From contig CANQEC010000005.1 in the NCBI GenBank assembly GCA_947594335.1, positions 1 through 25,277 on the forward strand: a DNA stretch of 25,277 bases, written 5' to 3'. Positions 16,766-23,475 of this stretch are shown here, piece by piece. How positions within the stretch are numbered: position 1 is the first letter of the stretch; each line of letters begins with the position of its first letter. The notes below the pieces were generated by a model, which was not told the origin of the DNA, made no database searches, and saw only the letters and a list, made by a program, of their open reading frames with translations. A program made the position numbers and the translations under genes. Source of the stretch: an uncultured Lachnospiraceae bacterium. Its GTDB lineage: Bacteria > Bacillota > Clostridia > Lachnospirales > Lachnospiraceae.

Positions 16766-17215
16766 TCATTCCAGAATCTTCTTCAGTTCATCCATAAATG
16801 TATTAATATCCTTAAACTCCCGGTATACCGACGCAAACCGGACATATGCCACCGCATCGAGATCCTTGAGCTTATCCATAACGATTTCCCCGATTACATT
16901 GCTTGAAATTTCCTTATCCTCAAGATTGAATATCTCATACTCGATGCGGTCTATCATTTCCCGGACTTCATCAATGGGAAGCGGCCGTTTGTAACACGCG
17001 CGCATAACCCCCGCCTCAATCTTGCTCCTGTCGTATTCCTGACGCGTCTGATCCTTCTTTATAACGATCAGCGGAATCGTCTCCACCTTTTCATAGGTGG
17101 TAAAGCGTCTTCCGCAGTCATCGCACAGTCTTCTTCTGCGGATCGCACAGTTGTCATCCGCAGGCCTGGAATCCACCACATGCGTATTATCTCTGCTGCA
17201 AAACGGGCATCTCAC
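16766..17215 (-). CDS. nrdR: Transcriptional repressor NrdR
   Basis: Zinc-ribbon plus ATP-cone regulator that represses ribonucleotide reductase genes in response to nucleotide state. The 149-residue product has Zn ligands C3, C6, C31 and C34 (MRCPFCS and LCDDCGRRF), then an ATP-cone domain (about 49-139; VIKKDQTRQEYDRSKI, EIVMDKLKDLDAVAYVRFAS). The start ATG 17215 has GGAGGGGG upstream at about 12 nt. It has its own promoter and is divergent from aroD. No ribonucleotide reductase gene is in the window. In many clostridia nrdR lies near sigG and ymxH, so the location is expected although the strand order here is rearranged. Confidence 0.97.
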   Translation of the reverse strand: MRCPFCSRDNTHVVDSRPADDNCAIRRRRLCDDCGRRFTTYEKVETIPLIVIKKDQTRQEYDRSKIEAGVMRACYKRPLPIDEVREMIDRIEYEIFNLEDKEISSNVIGEIVMDKLKDLDAVAYVRFASVYREFKDINTFMDELKKILE

Positions 17216-17248
17216 GAAAAATCCCCCTCCATGCTCTTTCTATAACTG

Positions 17249-17277
17249 AGTATAACGGAATCCGGGAATACTGTCAA
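17249..17277 (-). promoter_or_regulatory. Sigma-A promoter of nrdR
   Basis: On the minus strand, -35 TTGACA (17277-17272), 17-bp spacer, -10 TATACT (17254-17249). It is back to back with the aroD promoter. It may also drive the three unknown genes after nrdR, because I see no promoter in the 40-bp gap before the 1189-residue protein gene. Confidence 0.8.
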
Positions 17278-17292
17278 TCATTTCAAAACAGG

Positions 17293-17321
17293 TTGTCTTT
17301 TCCCGCCGGACAGGATATACT
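17293..17321 (+). promoter_or_regulatory. Sigma-A promoter of aroD
   Basis: -35 TTGTCT (17293-17298), 17-bp spacer, -10 TATACT (17316-17321), about 37 nt before the aroD ribosome binding site. The -35 boxes of this promoter and the divergent nrdR promoter are only 15 bp apart. Confidence 0.7.
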
Positions 17322-17364
17322 GAACTGACATAACGAATTTTGCCAAAATCAAGGAGAGATTGAT

Positions 17365-18141
17365 ATGACGGAAAAAAGATACAACCCCTTTGTTGTAAAA
17401 AGCCTGCGGCTCGGCACAAGCCGCCCCGCAGTCTGCGTGCCGCTTGTCGGAAGGGATCAGAAAGACATCGAAAGACAGCTTGTCCAAATCAGGTCCTGCC
17501 CGTATGATCTTATCGAATGGCGGGCAGATTATCTGCCGGACGGAACAGACCCCAAAGCAGTTCTGGAGCTGCTCTCCATGATCCGGGGACACCTTCCGGA
17601 CGCGGTCCTGCTGTTTACTTTTCGTACCAAAGCCGAAGGAGGGGAACTGGAAATAACCGCAAAAGATTATCAGAATCTTTGCCTTGCGGCCGCCAGATCA
17701 GGCCTTGTGGATCTGATCGATGTGGAATACCATATGGGAAAAGAAATACTGCAGGATCTGATACCGAAGCTGAAAAAAACCGGCACGGGCGTAATCTGCT
17801 CCTGCCACGATTTTGCCAGGACTCCCGGCAGCGGGGAAATGATACAGACCTTCTGCAGGATGCAGGAGCTTAACCCGGATATCACAAAGCTGGCCGTTAT
17901 GCCGCAGAGCCGCGGCGATGTGCTGGAGCTTCTGCGCGCTTCCGCAGAGATGGAAGAACAGTACGCCGACAGGCCTTTCATCTCCATGTCAATGGGAAAA
18001 CTAGGCGCGCTCAGCCGTCTCGCCGGTTATCTGGACGGCTCCGCGGTCACCTTCGCCGCGGCGGGCAGAACTTCCGCGCCGGGACAGATGAGCGCAGACG
18101 GAGTCCGAAGCGCTCTGGAACTGCTGGGTCCACAGCTTTAA
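17365..18141 (+). CDS. aroD: Type I 3-dehydroquinate dehydratase
   Basis: Converts 3-dehydroquinate to 3-dehydroshikimate through a Schiff base in the shikimate pathway, or in quinate breakdown. The 258-residue product has the class I motifs: EWRADYL (51-57), FTFRTKAEGG (84-93), ICSCHDFARTP with catalytic His148, KLAVMPQS with Schiff-base Lys175, and ISMSMGKLGALSR and FAAAGRTSAPGQ near the C-terminus. The start ATG 17365 follows AAGGAGAG at 7 nt. Its own promoter lies upstream. The pathway partner aroE is 3 kb away on the same strand beyond the sporulation genes. Confidence 0.97.
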   Translation: MTEKRYNPFVVKSLRLGTSRPAVCVPLVGRDQKDIERQLVQIRSCPYDLIEWRADYLPDGTDPKAVLELLSMIRGHLPDAVLLFTFRTKAEGGELEITAKDYQNLCLAAARSGLVDLIDVEYHMGKEILQDLIPKLKKTGTGVICSCHDFARTPGSGEMIQTFCRMQELNPDITKLAVMPQSRGDVLELLRASAEMEEQYADRPFISMSMGKLGALSRLAGYLDGSAVTFAAAGRTSAPGQMSADGVRSALELLGPQL

Positions 18142-18176
18142 ATCTGCGCGGGCTTTCCTTTTGAAATGTCAGATAA

Positions 18177-18243
18177 TGTCGATGGAAAATGGGAAAAGCA
18201 CTCCCTGTTTTGACAAAAAGAACACCTTTCTGTGGAGTATACT
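18177..18243 (+). promoter_or_regulatory. spoIIGA-sigE promoter with 22-bp spacer and Spo0A-box-like sequences
   Basis: -35 TTGACA (18210-18215) and -10 TATACT (18238-18243) are separated by 22 bp instead of 17. The Bacillus subtilis spoIIG promoter is known for the same 22-bp spacing and for needing phosphorylated Spo0A with sigma-A. Two near matches to the Spo0A box (TGTCGAA) are present: TGTCGAT at 18177-18183, and TTTGACA (reverse complement of a one-mismatch box) overlapping the -35. Confidence 0.72.
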
Positions 18244-18282
18244 GTAGTCATACAGCAGCCACAGGAGGTGTTCTTTTCTTTT

Positions 18283-19044
18283 GTGTATTTTGAAGTTTAC
18301 ATAGATCAGTTTTTTGCGGAACAGTTTTTATACGGGTATCTGCTGCTGTATCTGACCATGCGGATACTGGGAGAAAAACGGCCGGCTCCAAAAATCGGCC
18401 TGGCCGGCATTCTTTTCGCCGTTCTGCAGTGCGCGTATCTTTTCACCGGCAGCAGGTGGCTGTCGGCGGCGGGACTGTTTCTTGGCGCGGCCGCGGCATT
18501 TAGCCGGGGAAGAAGACTTCGGGGAATTTTTTTCCTGTTTTTTGTCACGCTCTGTTTCGGCGGAACGCTTCAGGCGCTTCTGTCCCTGTTTCCCGTATCC
18601 GCAGAGGCCGCGGGGCTGGCAGCCTTTTTCCTTCTTTCCTTTTTATGGAAAAAACTGGATGCCTGCCATCGTCTGCAAAAGCAGGAGGTCCGCGTTTCCC
18701 TGTTCTGGGAGGACAAAAGCCTTGCGCTTCGCGCGCTGGTTGACACCGGAAACCGCCTGCGGGAACCGCTCACCCGCCGGCCCGTCAGCATCCTGGATGC
18801 CCAAAGCGCGGCGGATCTGCTCGGAGACGGCTGGGAACAGAAAAAAGGATTTTTCCTCATTCCGTATCACAGTATCGGAAAATCCCGCGGCTGGATGCGC
18901 GCGGTCACGCTGGATAAGATCTGCATCGATACCTCAGACGGAAAAAGCGAGATCAGGAAACCTCTTTTTGCGATCAGCAACGAAAGAATAAGCCGGAGTG
19001 ATGATTACCAGGTCATCCTGAATCCGGAACATATCAAAATCTGA
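18283..19044 (+). CDS. spoIIGA: Sporulation sigma-E factor-processing peptidase SpoIIGA
   Basis: Membrane aspartic protease that cleaves pro-sigma-E after asymmetric division, in response to a forespore signal. The 253-residue product has an N-terminal membrane half (about five hydrophobic helices in residues 10-125) and a soluble protease domain with LVDTGNRLREP, where Asp154 is the expected catalytic residue. GTG 18283 was chosen because family proteins start with VYFEVYID-like sequence and AGGAGGTG lies upstream, although the spacing (about 14 nt) is long. The frame is open further upstream to 18232 but overlaps the promoter. It is shorter than the Bacillus subtilis protein. sigE follows after 18 bp and both share the Spo0A-type promoter. 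Confidence 0.93.
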   Translation: MYFEVYIDQFFAEQFLYGYLLLYLTMRILGEKRPAPKIGLAGILFAVLQCAYLFTGSRWLSAAGLFLGAAAAFSRGRRLRGIFFLFFVTLCFGGTLQALLSLFPVSAEAAGLAAFFLLSFLWKKLDACHRLQKQEVRVSLFWEDKSLALRALVDTGNRLREPLTRRPVSILDAQSAADLLGDGWEQKKGFFLIPYHSIGKSRGWMRAVTLDKICIDTSDGKSEIRKPLFAISNERISRSDDYQVILNPEHIKI

Positions 19045-19062
19045 CAAAAAGGAGAACTGACA

Positions 19063-19803
19063 ATGATAGTAAAAATAGCGATGCCGCAGCGTTTTCAGTT
19101 TAAAATGGCGGCGGGATTCGGGGATATGCTGTTTGGAAAATCAAATGACACACACTACATCGGCGGCACGGAGGTACTTCCCCCTCCCCTGGAGCCGGAA
19201 GAAGAACAGAATCTGCTCGCCATGCTTGACCGCGGGGAATCCAAAAAGGCAAAAGGCGAACTGATCGAAAGGAACCTCCGTCTGGTTGTCTACATAGCAA
19301 AAAAATTTGACAATACCGGAGTCGGTGTGGAAGATCTGATTTCCATCGGAACAATCGGCCTGATCAAGGCAATAAATACCTTCCGGACAGACAAAAAAAT
19401 CAAGCTTGCCACCTATGCGTCCCGCTGCATCGAAAACGAGATCCTGATGTATCTCAGAAGAAACAGCAAAACGCGCATGGAGGTATCCATCGATGAACCG
19501 CTGAATGTGGACTGGGACGGAAACGAACTGCTGCTCTCGGACATCCTCGGAACGGACGATGATGTGATCTGCCGGGACATTGAGACGGAGGCGGAATACC
19601 ATGTGCTGAACAAAGCGATCGATCATCTCTCGGAGCGCGAGCGGACAATCGTTCATCTGCGGTTCGGTTTCACAACGCGGGACGGAGAAGAAAAAACGCA
19701 GAAGGAGGTCGCGGATCTTCTTGGGATCTCCCAGTCCTATATTTCCAGACTGGAAAAACGCATCATCAAAAGACTTCGGCGCGAGATTGTCCGATTCGAA
19801 TAA
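19063..19803 (+). CDS. sigE: RNA polymerase sporulation sigma factor SigE (pro-sigma-E)
   Basis: Early mother-cell sigma factor, made as an inactive precursor. The 246-residue product has an N-terminal pro-sequence of about 31 residues (amphipathic, [15 protein letters not shown]) before the conserved [13 protein letters not shown], where SpoIIGA is expected to cut. Region 2 follows ([40 protein letters not shown]) and region 4 with the helix-turn-helix ([19 protein letters not shown]). The start ATG 19063 follows AAGGAG at 8 nt. It is translated from the same mRNA as spoIIGA. Length and motifs agree with SigE rather than SigK because of its position and pro-sequence. Confidence 0.96.
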   Translation: MIVKIAMPQRFQFKMAAGFGDMLFGKSNDTHYIGGTEVLPPPLEPEEEQNLLAMLDRGESKKAKGELIERNLRLVVYIAKKFDNTGVGVEDLISIGTIGLIKAINTFRTDKKIKLATYASRCIENEILMYLRRNSKTRMEVSIDEPLNVDWDGNELLLSDILGTDDDVICRDIETEAEYHVLNKAIDHLSERERTIVHLRFGFTTRDGEEKTQKEVADLLGISQSYISRLEKRIIKRLRREIVRFE

Positions 19804-19911
19804 CCCGGCCTGTCAAGGGGCAAAACTTTTTTAATTTTGCGTAAAAGGCGAATAGCGCGGACCCATAAGGTGAATCATTTTACTGAACCTTTCGTTTAGG
19901 AGGATGATCAC

Positions 19912-20691
19912 ATGGCGTTAAATAAGGTGGAAATATGCGGTGTCAACACGGCCAGGCTTCCGATGCTGACTGCCCAGGAGAAGGAAGATCTCTTTGCGAG
20001 GATCAAAGCCGGGGACAGCGAGGCGCGCGAGCTGTATATCAAAGGAAATCTGCGGCTGGTGCTCAGCGTGATCCGGCGCTTTTCCGCAAGCAGCGAAAAT
20101 GTGGACGATCTGTTTCAGATCGGATGCATCGGTCTGATGAAGGCAATCGATAATTTCGATACGAACCTGAATGTGAAATTCTCGACCTATGCGGTTCCGA
20201 TGATCATCGGCGAGATACGCCGTTATCTCAGAGACAACAATTCCATCCGCGTCAGCCGTTCGCTGCGCGATACAGCGTACAAGGCAATCTACGCAAAAGA
20301 AAACTACACAAAAACACACCAGAAGGAACCTACGATACATGAGATTGCCGAAGAAATCGGCGTTTCCAGAGAAGATATCGTTTACGCAATGGATGCAATA
20401 CAGAGTCCTGTCAGCCTGTATGAGCCGGTATATACGGAAGGAGGCGACACCCTGTATGTGATGGATCAGATCAGCGATAAAAAGAACAAAGAAGAAAACT
20501 GGGTGGAATCCATTTCTCTGGAGGAGGCGATCAAACGGCTCGACGCACGGGAGAGACATATCATCGAGATGCGCTTTTTTGAAGGGCGCACACAGATGGA
20601 GGTCGCCTCTGAGATCGGCATTTCCCAGGCACAGGTCTCACGGCTTGAAAAAAATGCTTTGAAAAGCATGAAAAATTATCTGCGGGTGTGA
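19912..20691 (+). CDS. sigG: RNA polymerase sporulation sigma factor SigG
   Basis: Late forespore sigma factor controlling spore-coat precursor, SASP and germination genes. The 259-residue product starts with the SigG-specific N-terminus NKVEICGVNTARLPMLT, which separates it from SigF, followed by region 2 (NLRLVLSVIRRF, VKFSTYAVPMIIGEIRRYLR), region 3 (RVSRSLRDTAYKAI) and region 4 (GRTQMEVASEIGISQAQVSR). The start ATG 19912 follows TTAGGAGG at 8 nt. The 108-bp gap after sigE probably holds a forespore promoter, but I could not identify one with confidence. The stop codon lies inside a terminator hairpin. Confidence 0.97.
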   Translation: MALNKVEICGVNTARLPMLTAQEKEDLFARIKAGDSEARELYIKGNLRLVLSVIRRFSASSENVDDLFQIGCIGLMKAIDNFDTNLNVKFSTYAVPMIIGEIRRYLRDNNSIRVSRSLRDTAYKAIYAKENYTKTHQKEPTIHEIAEEIGVSREDIVYAMDAIQSPVSLYEPVYTEGGDTLYVMDQISDKKNKEENWVESISLEEAIKRLDARERHIIEMRFFEGRTQMEVASEIGISQAQVSRLEKNALKSMKNYLRV

Positions 20692-20709
20692 AATCACCCG
20701 CACTTTTTT
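20681..20709. terminator. Terminator overlapping the stop codons of sigG and ymxH
   Basis: Perfect 8-bp stem TGCGGGTG (20681-20688) with CACCCGCA (20695-20702), loop TGAAAT, then a T-rich run through 20709. The sigG TGA (20689-20691) and the ymxH TGA (20694-20696, minus strand) lie in the loop or its edge. On the minus strand a T-run also follows, so it can serve both convergent genes. Confidence 0.85.
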
Positions 20710-20951
20710 AATGCCTTTTCCTCATCAATATCGACCAGTATAATGTCGGGACCTGTCTGCACAATGCACTGCCATGGAATGACGTATTCCGTGTCCCGCC
20801 CGAAAAAACAGCAGAATTTTCCGGGACCCGGCACCACCAGGGCCCTGATGCAACCTGTTTTGCAGTCGATATCGATGTCGCTGACGCAGCCGATTGAACG
20901 GCAGGTCCTGGTGTTGATGACTTCCTTGCATCTCAGTTCATATAAACGCAT
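20694..20951 (-). CDS. ymxH: YlmC/YmxH family sporulation protein (PRC-barrel)
   Basis: Small PRC-barrel-like protein of the YlmC/YmxH family, whose function is not established but whose gene is usually found beside sigG in spore-formers. The 85-residue product begins MRLYELRCKEVINTRTC and has the beta-rich pattern GCVSDIDIDCKTGCIRALVV and YVIPWQCIVQTGPDIILVDI. The start ATG 20951 has GAGGAG about 11 nt upstream; the frame is open further to 21080 but without family similarity. It runs antiparallel and convergent to sigG, with 2 bp between the stop codons. The upstream region has a possible sigma-E -35 element and inverted and direct repeats. Confidence 0.87.
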   Translation of the reverse strand: MRLYELRCKEVINTRTCRSIGCVSDIDIDCKTGCIRALVVPGPGKFCCFFGRDTEYVIPWQCIVQTGPDIILVDIDEEKALKKCG

Positions 20952-20973
20952 TGCAGATTCATCTCCTCTGCAC

Positions 20974-21030
20974 AGAATACTCTGTATTCTTATAATATGC
21001 CAGGAGACTGCTGCAGTTCCGCTGCAGTTC
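20974..21030. promoter_or_regulatory. Region between ymxH and aroE with inverted and direct repeats and a sigma-E-like -35
   Basis: A perfect inverted repeat AGAATAC-TCT-GTATTCT is at 20974-20990. On the minus strand GGCATATT (21001-20994) matches the Bacillus subtilis sigma-E -35 consensus, but the -10 match downstream is poor. A 10-bp direct repeat GCTGCAGTTC occurs at 21010-21019 and 21021-21030, an 11-bp period. Together these suggest sporulation control of ymxH and perhaps a protein-binding site, both unproven. Confidence 0.45.
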
Positions 21031-21062
21031 ACACTTTGGCTGTCCCGCAAACCGAACAGGGA

Positions 21063-21091
21063 TTGACACCTCGTGCCCAAACCGGTATAGT
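21063..21091 (+). promoter_or_regulatory. Sigma-A promoter of aroE
   Basis: -35 TTGACA (21063-21068), 17-bp spacer, -10 TATAGT (21086-21091). The aroE ribosome binding site GAGGTG follows at 21117-21122. This shows that aroE is not dependent on sporulation-gene transcription. Confidence 0.82.
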
Positions 21092-21128
21092 TATTTTATA
21101 GAATTCAACGAAAGATGAGGTGCTTATC

Positions 21129-21995
21129 ATGTCAACTCAGATCACCGGCCGCACAAGACTTGGCGGCCTGCTTGGTTCCCCGGTCGGTCACAGTCTCTCC
21201 CCTCTGATGTACAATGAAACATTCCGCCTGCTCGGGATAGACTGGGTCTATCTCTGCTTTGATACAAAACATGCCGACCTGAAGAGCCTGGTTGGGGGAC
21301 TCAGAGAAATGGACGTATTCGGCTTCAATATCACGATGCCTGACAAAGAGCGGATCATGGAGCATCTGGACGGGTTTTCCGAGGCGGCAAGGATGATCGG
21401 CGCCGTCAATACCGTCAAAAATGAAAACGGGAAGCTGATCGGACACAATACGGATGGAGCAGGATACACGCGCTCCGCGGCGGAACAGGGATACGATATA
21501 CGAAGCGGCGCCATGACGCTGCTCGGAGCCGGAGGAGCGGCATCCTCGATCGCGGTGCAGGCGGCCCTGGACGGAGTTCCCGTCCTGCATATAGTAAACA
21601 GAAAAGGCCGTTCCTGGAAGCACGCCGAACAGATCGTTGATCTCATCAACCGCAATACCTCCTGCCGCGCCGATCTGACGGATCTGTCGGATCTGACCGC
21701 TCTGCGCAGGTGTATCGAAGAGAGTTCCCTTCTCACAAACGCCACCTCCATCGGAATGGCCCCTGCCGCGGACGCTTCCCCGATTCCGGATAATTCCATG
21801 CTGCGCCCTGAAATGCTGGTATCCGATATCATATACAATCCGCGGAGGACAAAACTCCTGGAAGACGCCGGCCGTGCAGGATGCCGGACCTTCAACGGAA
21901 TGTACATGCTGCTCCATCAGGGAGCCGCCGCGTTCCAGATCTGGACAGGACTTGACATGCCGGTCGAAGAGATCCGCAAAAAATATTTCGTCTGA
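21129..21995 (+). CDS. aroE: Shikimate dehydrogenase
   Basis: NADPH-dependent reduction of 3-dehydroshikimate to shikimate. The 288-residue product has the substrate-binding motif GSPVGHSLSPLMYNE (16-30), catalytic Lys73 in NITMPDKE, and Asp109 in GHNTDGAGY. The nucleotide-binding segment is LLGAGGAASS (131-140), followed by NATSIGMAP and SDIIYNPRRTKLLEDAG. ATG 21129 is chosen because GAGGTG is 6 nt upstream; an in-frame GTG at 21120 overlaps that site. It is monocistronic, with its own promoter, and ends in the terminator shared with ftsZ. A quinate/shikimate dehydrogenase variant cannot be excluded from sequence alone. Confidence 0.96.
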   Translation: MSTQITGRTRLGGLLGSPVGHSLSPLMYNETFRLLGIDWVYLCFDTKHADLKSLVGGLREMDVFGFNITMPDKERIMEHLDGFSEAARMIGAVNTVKNENGKLIGHNTDGAGYTRSAAEQGYDIRSGAMTLLGAGGAASSIAVQAALDGVPVLHIVNRKGRSWKHAEQIVDLINRNTSCRADLTDLSDLTALRRCIEESSLLTNATSIGMAPAADASPIPDNSMLRPEMLVSDIIYNPRRTKLLEDAGRAGCRTFNGMYMLLHQGAAAFQIWTGLDMPVEEIRKKYFV

Positions 21996-22028
21996 AAAAT
22001 CGGGCAGGAAACCTCCTGCCCGATTTTT
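21995..22028. terminator. Bidirectional terminator between aroE and ftsZ
   Basis: Perfect 15-bp stem AAAAATCGGGCAGGA / TCCTGCCCGATTTTT with a four-base loop, beginning on the last base of the aroE stop codon. A-run and T-run at the two ends allow use by aroE and by convergent ftsZ. The stem shares ATCGGGCAGGA with the terminator at 5380-5418. Confidence 0.92.
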
Positions 22029-22087
22029 AGATCTTTTCTTTTATTTATTTCTATTTATTTCACTTCAACTCCGCCGAACTGCCCGCC

Positions 22088-23278
22088 TTAGTTCCTGCGC
22101 AAAAAATCCGGTATCTGAATATCTTTCTCCTGTACCTTTCGCTCCGGCATACGCATCGTGCCAAACTGCGGCGCCGTGCGCTGCTGGGAGGATGATGTCC
22201 CCGGAGCCTGTGTCTGATTCCTCTGGAACGGAAGCGGTCCAGAAGAAGAATCCTTCCTGTAACTGAACTCAGACGCAGTATTTCTCTGGTTTCTCATGCC
22301 GCCGGTCTGCCTTGAAGGGCCCTGATTTACGTCCTCAAGTCCTGTCGCTATGACGGTGACACTCGCTTCATCCGCGTATGTATCGTCATACAGAGCTCCG
22401 AAAATAATATTCGCGTTATCTCCTCCCAGTTCCTGAACGTAGCTCGCCGCGTCGTTCGCATCCATCAGAGAAATATCTCCGGAAATATTGATGATCACAT
22501 GGGACGCTCCCTCAATCGTAGTCTCAAGCAGCGGACTTGCAACGGCCTGCTTGACTGCCTCAAGCGCCTTATCGTCCCCTTTGGCCTGTCCGATTCCGAT
22601 ATGAGCGATTCCTTTATCGATCATAACCGTCTGCACATCCGCAAAGTCAAGATTGATCAGAGCGGGAAGATTGATCAGGTCCGTAATGCCCTGCACCGCC
22701 TGCTGAAGCACCTCATCCGCCTTCTTGAGAGATTCAGGCATCGTCGTTCTGCGGTCCACAATCTCAAGAAGCTTGTCGTTCGGAATTACAATCAGAGTAT
22801 CCACACTGTCCTTCAGTCTTTCGATCCCCGCAAGCGCGTTGTTCATACGGGTCCTTCCCTCAAAACGGAACGGCTTTGTCACAACACCGACTGTCAGAAT
22901 TCCGAGTTCCTTCGCGATGCCGGCAACAACAGGAGCCGCTCCCGTTCCCGTACCGCCGCCCATTCCACAGGTGACAAACACCATATCCGCGCCCTGAACC
23001 GCCTGGCGGATTTCTTCCGTACTTTCCTCAGCAGCCTGCTGTCCTACTTCAGGTTTCGCGCCCGCGCCGAGCCCTTTGGTGACTTTTTCACCGATCTGAA
23101 TCGTCGTCGGGGCCTTGCAGAGCAGAAGAGCCTGCTTGTCCGTATTTATTCCAATAAATTCCACACCGCAGATCGTATCCTCGACCATTCTGTTGACTGC
23201 ATTATTTCCAGCACCGCCGACTCCAATGACCAATATCTTCGCAGCGGACTCTGATTCGTTTGACATAATCTCTAACAC
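22088..23278 (-). CDS. ftsZ: Cell division protein FtsZ
   Basis: Tubulin-like GTPase that forms the division ring. The 396-residue product has [15 protein letters not shown] (17-31), the GTP signature GGGTGTG (107-113), the synergy-loop NLDFADVQ (209-216), a Gln/Ser/Arg-rich variable linker (about 320-385) and the C-terminal peptide IPDFLRRN that binds FtsA/SepF-type partners. The start is taken as GTG 23278, since AAGGAGG is 7 nt upstream; ATG 23266 is too far from it. A promoter lies at 23418-23446 after a structured leader, so ftsZ can be transcribed apart from divIB. Confidence 0.97.
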   Translation of the reverse strand: MLEIMSNESESAAKILVIGVGGAGNNAVNRMVEDTICGVEFIGINTDKQALLLCKAPTTIQIGEKVTKGLGAGAKPEVGQQAAEESTEEIRQAVQGADMVFVTCGMGGGTGTGAAPVVAGIAKELGILTVGVVTKPFRFEGRTRMNNALAGIERLKDSVDTLIVIPNDKLLEIVDRRTTMPESLKKADEVLQQAVQGITDLINLPALINLDFADVQTVMIDKGIAHIGIGQAKGDDKALEAVKQAVASPLLETTIEGASHVIINISGDISLMDANDAASYVQELGGDNANIIFGALYDDTYADEASVTVIATGLEDVNQGPSRQTGGMRNQRNTASEFSYRKDSSSGPLPFQRNQTQAPGTSSSQQRTAPQFGTMRMPERKVQEKDIQIPDFLRRN

Positions 23279-23363
23279 CGTGTTTCCTCCTTTTTGTAGC
23301 TGGCGGGACACCGTCTGACACTTCTTCGGAAAACTGTACACATATCCCCTGGTCCCATATATC

Positions 23364-23408
23364 TACGGTGCCGCATCTACGGGCTGCAACTGCCCCAGTA
23401 TCACCGTA
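23364..23408 (-). promoter_or_regulatory. Hairpin in the ftsZ leader
   Basis: Arms TACGGTG (23364-23370) and CACCGTA (23402-23408) enclose a second short inverted repeat GGGC (23381-23384) / GCCC (23392-23395). The element starts within a few bases of the predicted transcript start. It could stabilise the mRNA or affect expression; no known riboswitch is recognised. Confidence 0.4.
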
Positions 23409-23417
23409 CTCTTATCT

Positions 23418-23446
23418 ATAATACTGGTATTCCGCAAAATTATCAA
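23418..23446 (-). promoter_or_regulatory. Sigma-A promoter of ftsZ
   Basis: On the minus strand, -35 TTGATA (23446-23441), 17-bp spacer, -10 TATTAT (23423-23418). It lies in the 197-bp gap between divIB and the ftsZ start and predicts a leader of about 130 nt. Confidence 0.75.
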
Positions 23447-23475
23447 GCCCTATTTTCAAAAAGTTTGGATAAAAG

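Noticed and set aside
16752..16766. GAGCAG/CTGCTC inverted repeat at the nrdR stop codon as a terminator
   Set aside because: The stem is only about 5 bp with a minimal loop and no T-run follows, so read-through into the downstream gene is more likely.
19804..19911. Sigma-F or sigma-G promoter before sigG
   Set aside because: A CATTTTA at 19876-19882 fits a sigma-G -10, but the only -35-like GAATA is 21 bp away; no pair with good spacing was found, so no feature was recorded.
22499..23254. Plus-strand open frame antisense to ftsZ
   Set aside because: Fully inside ftsZ; composition (Arg/Ser-rich) is typical of shadow frames.
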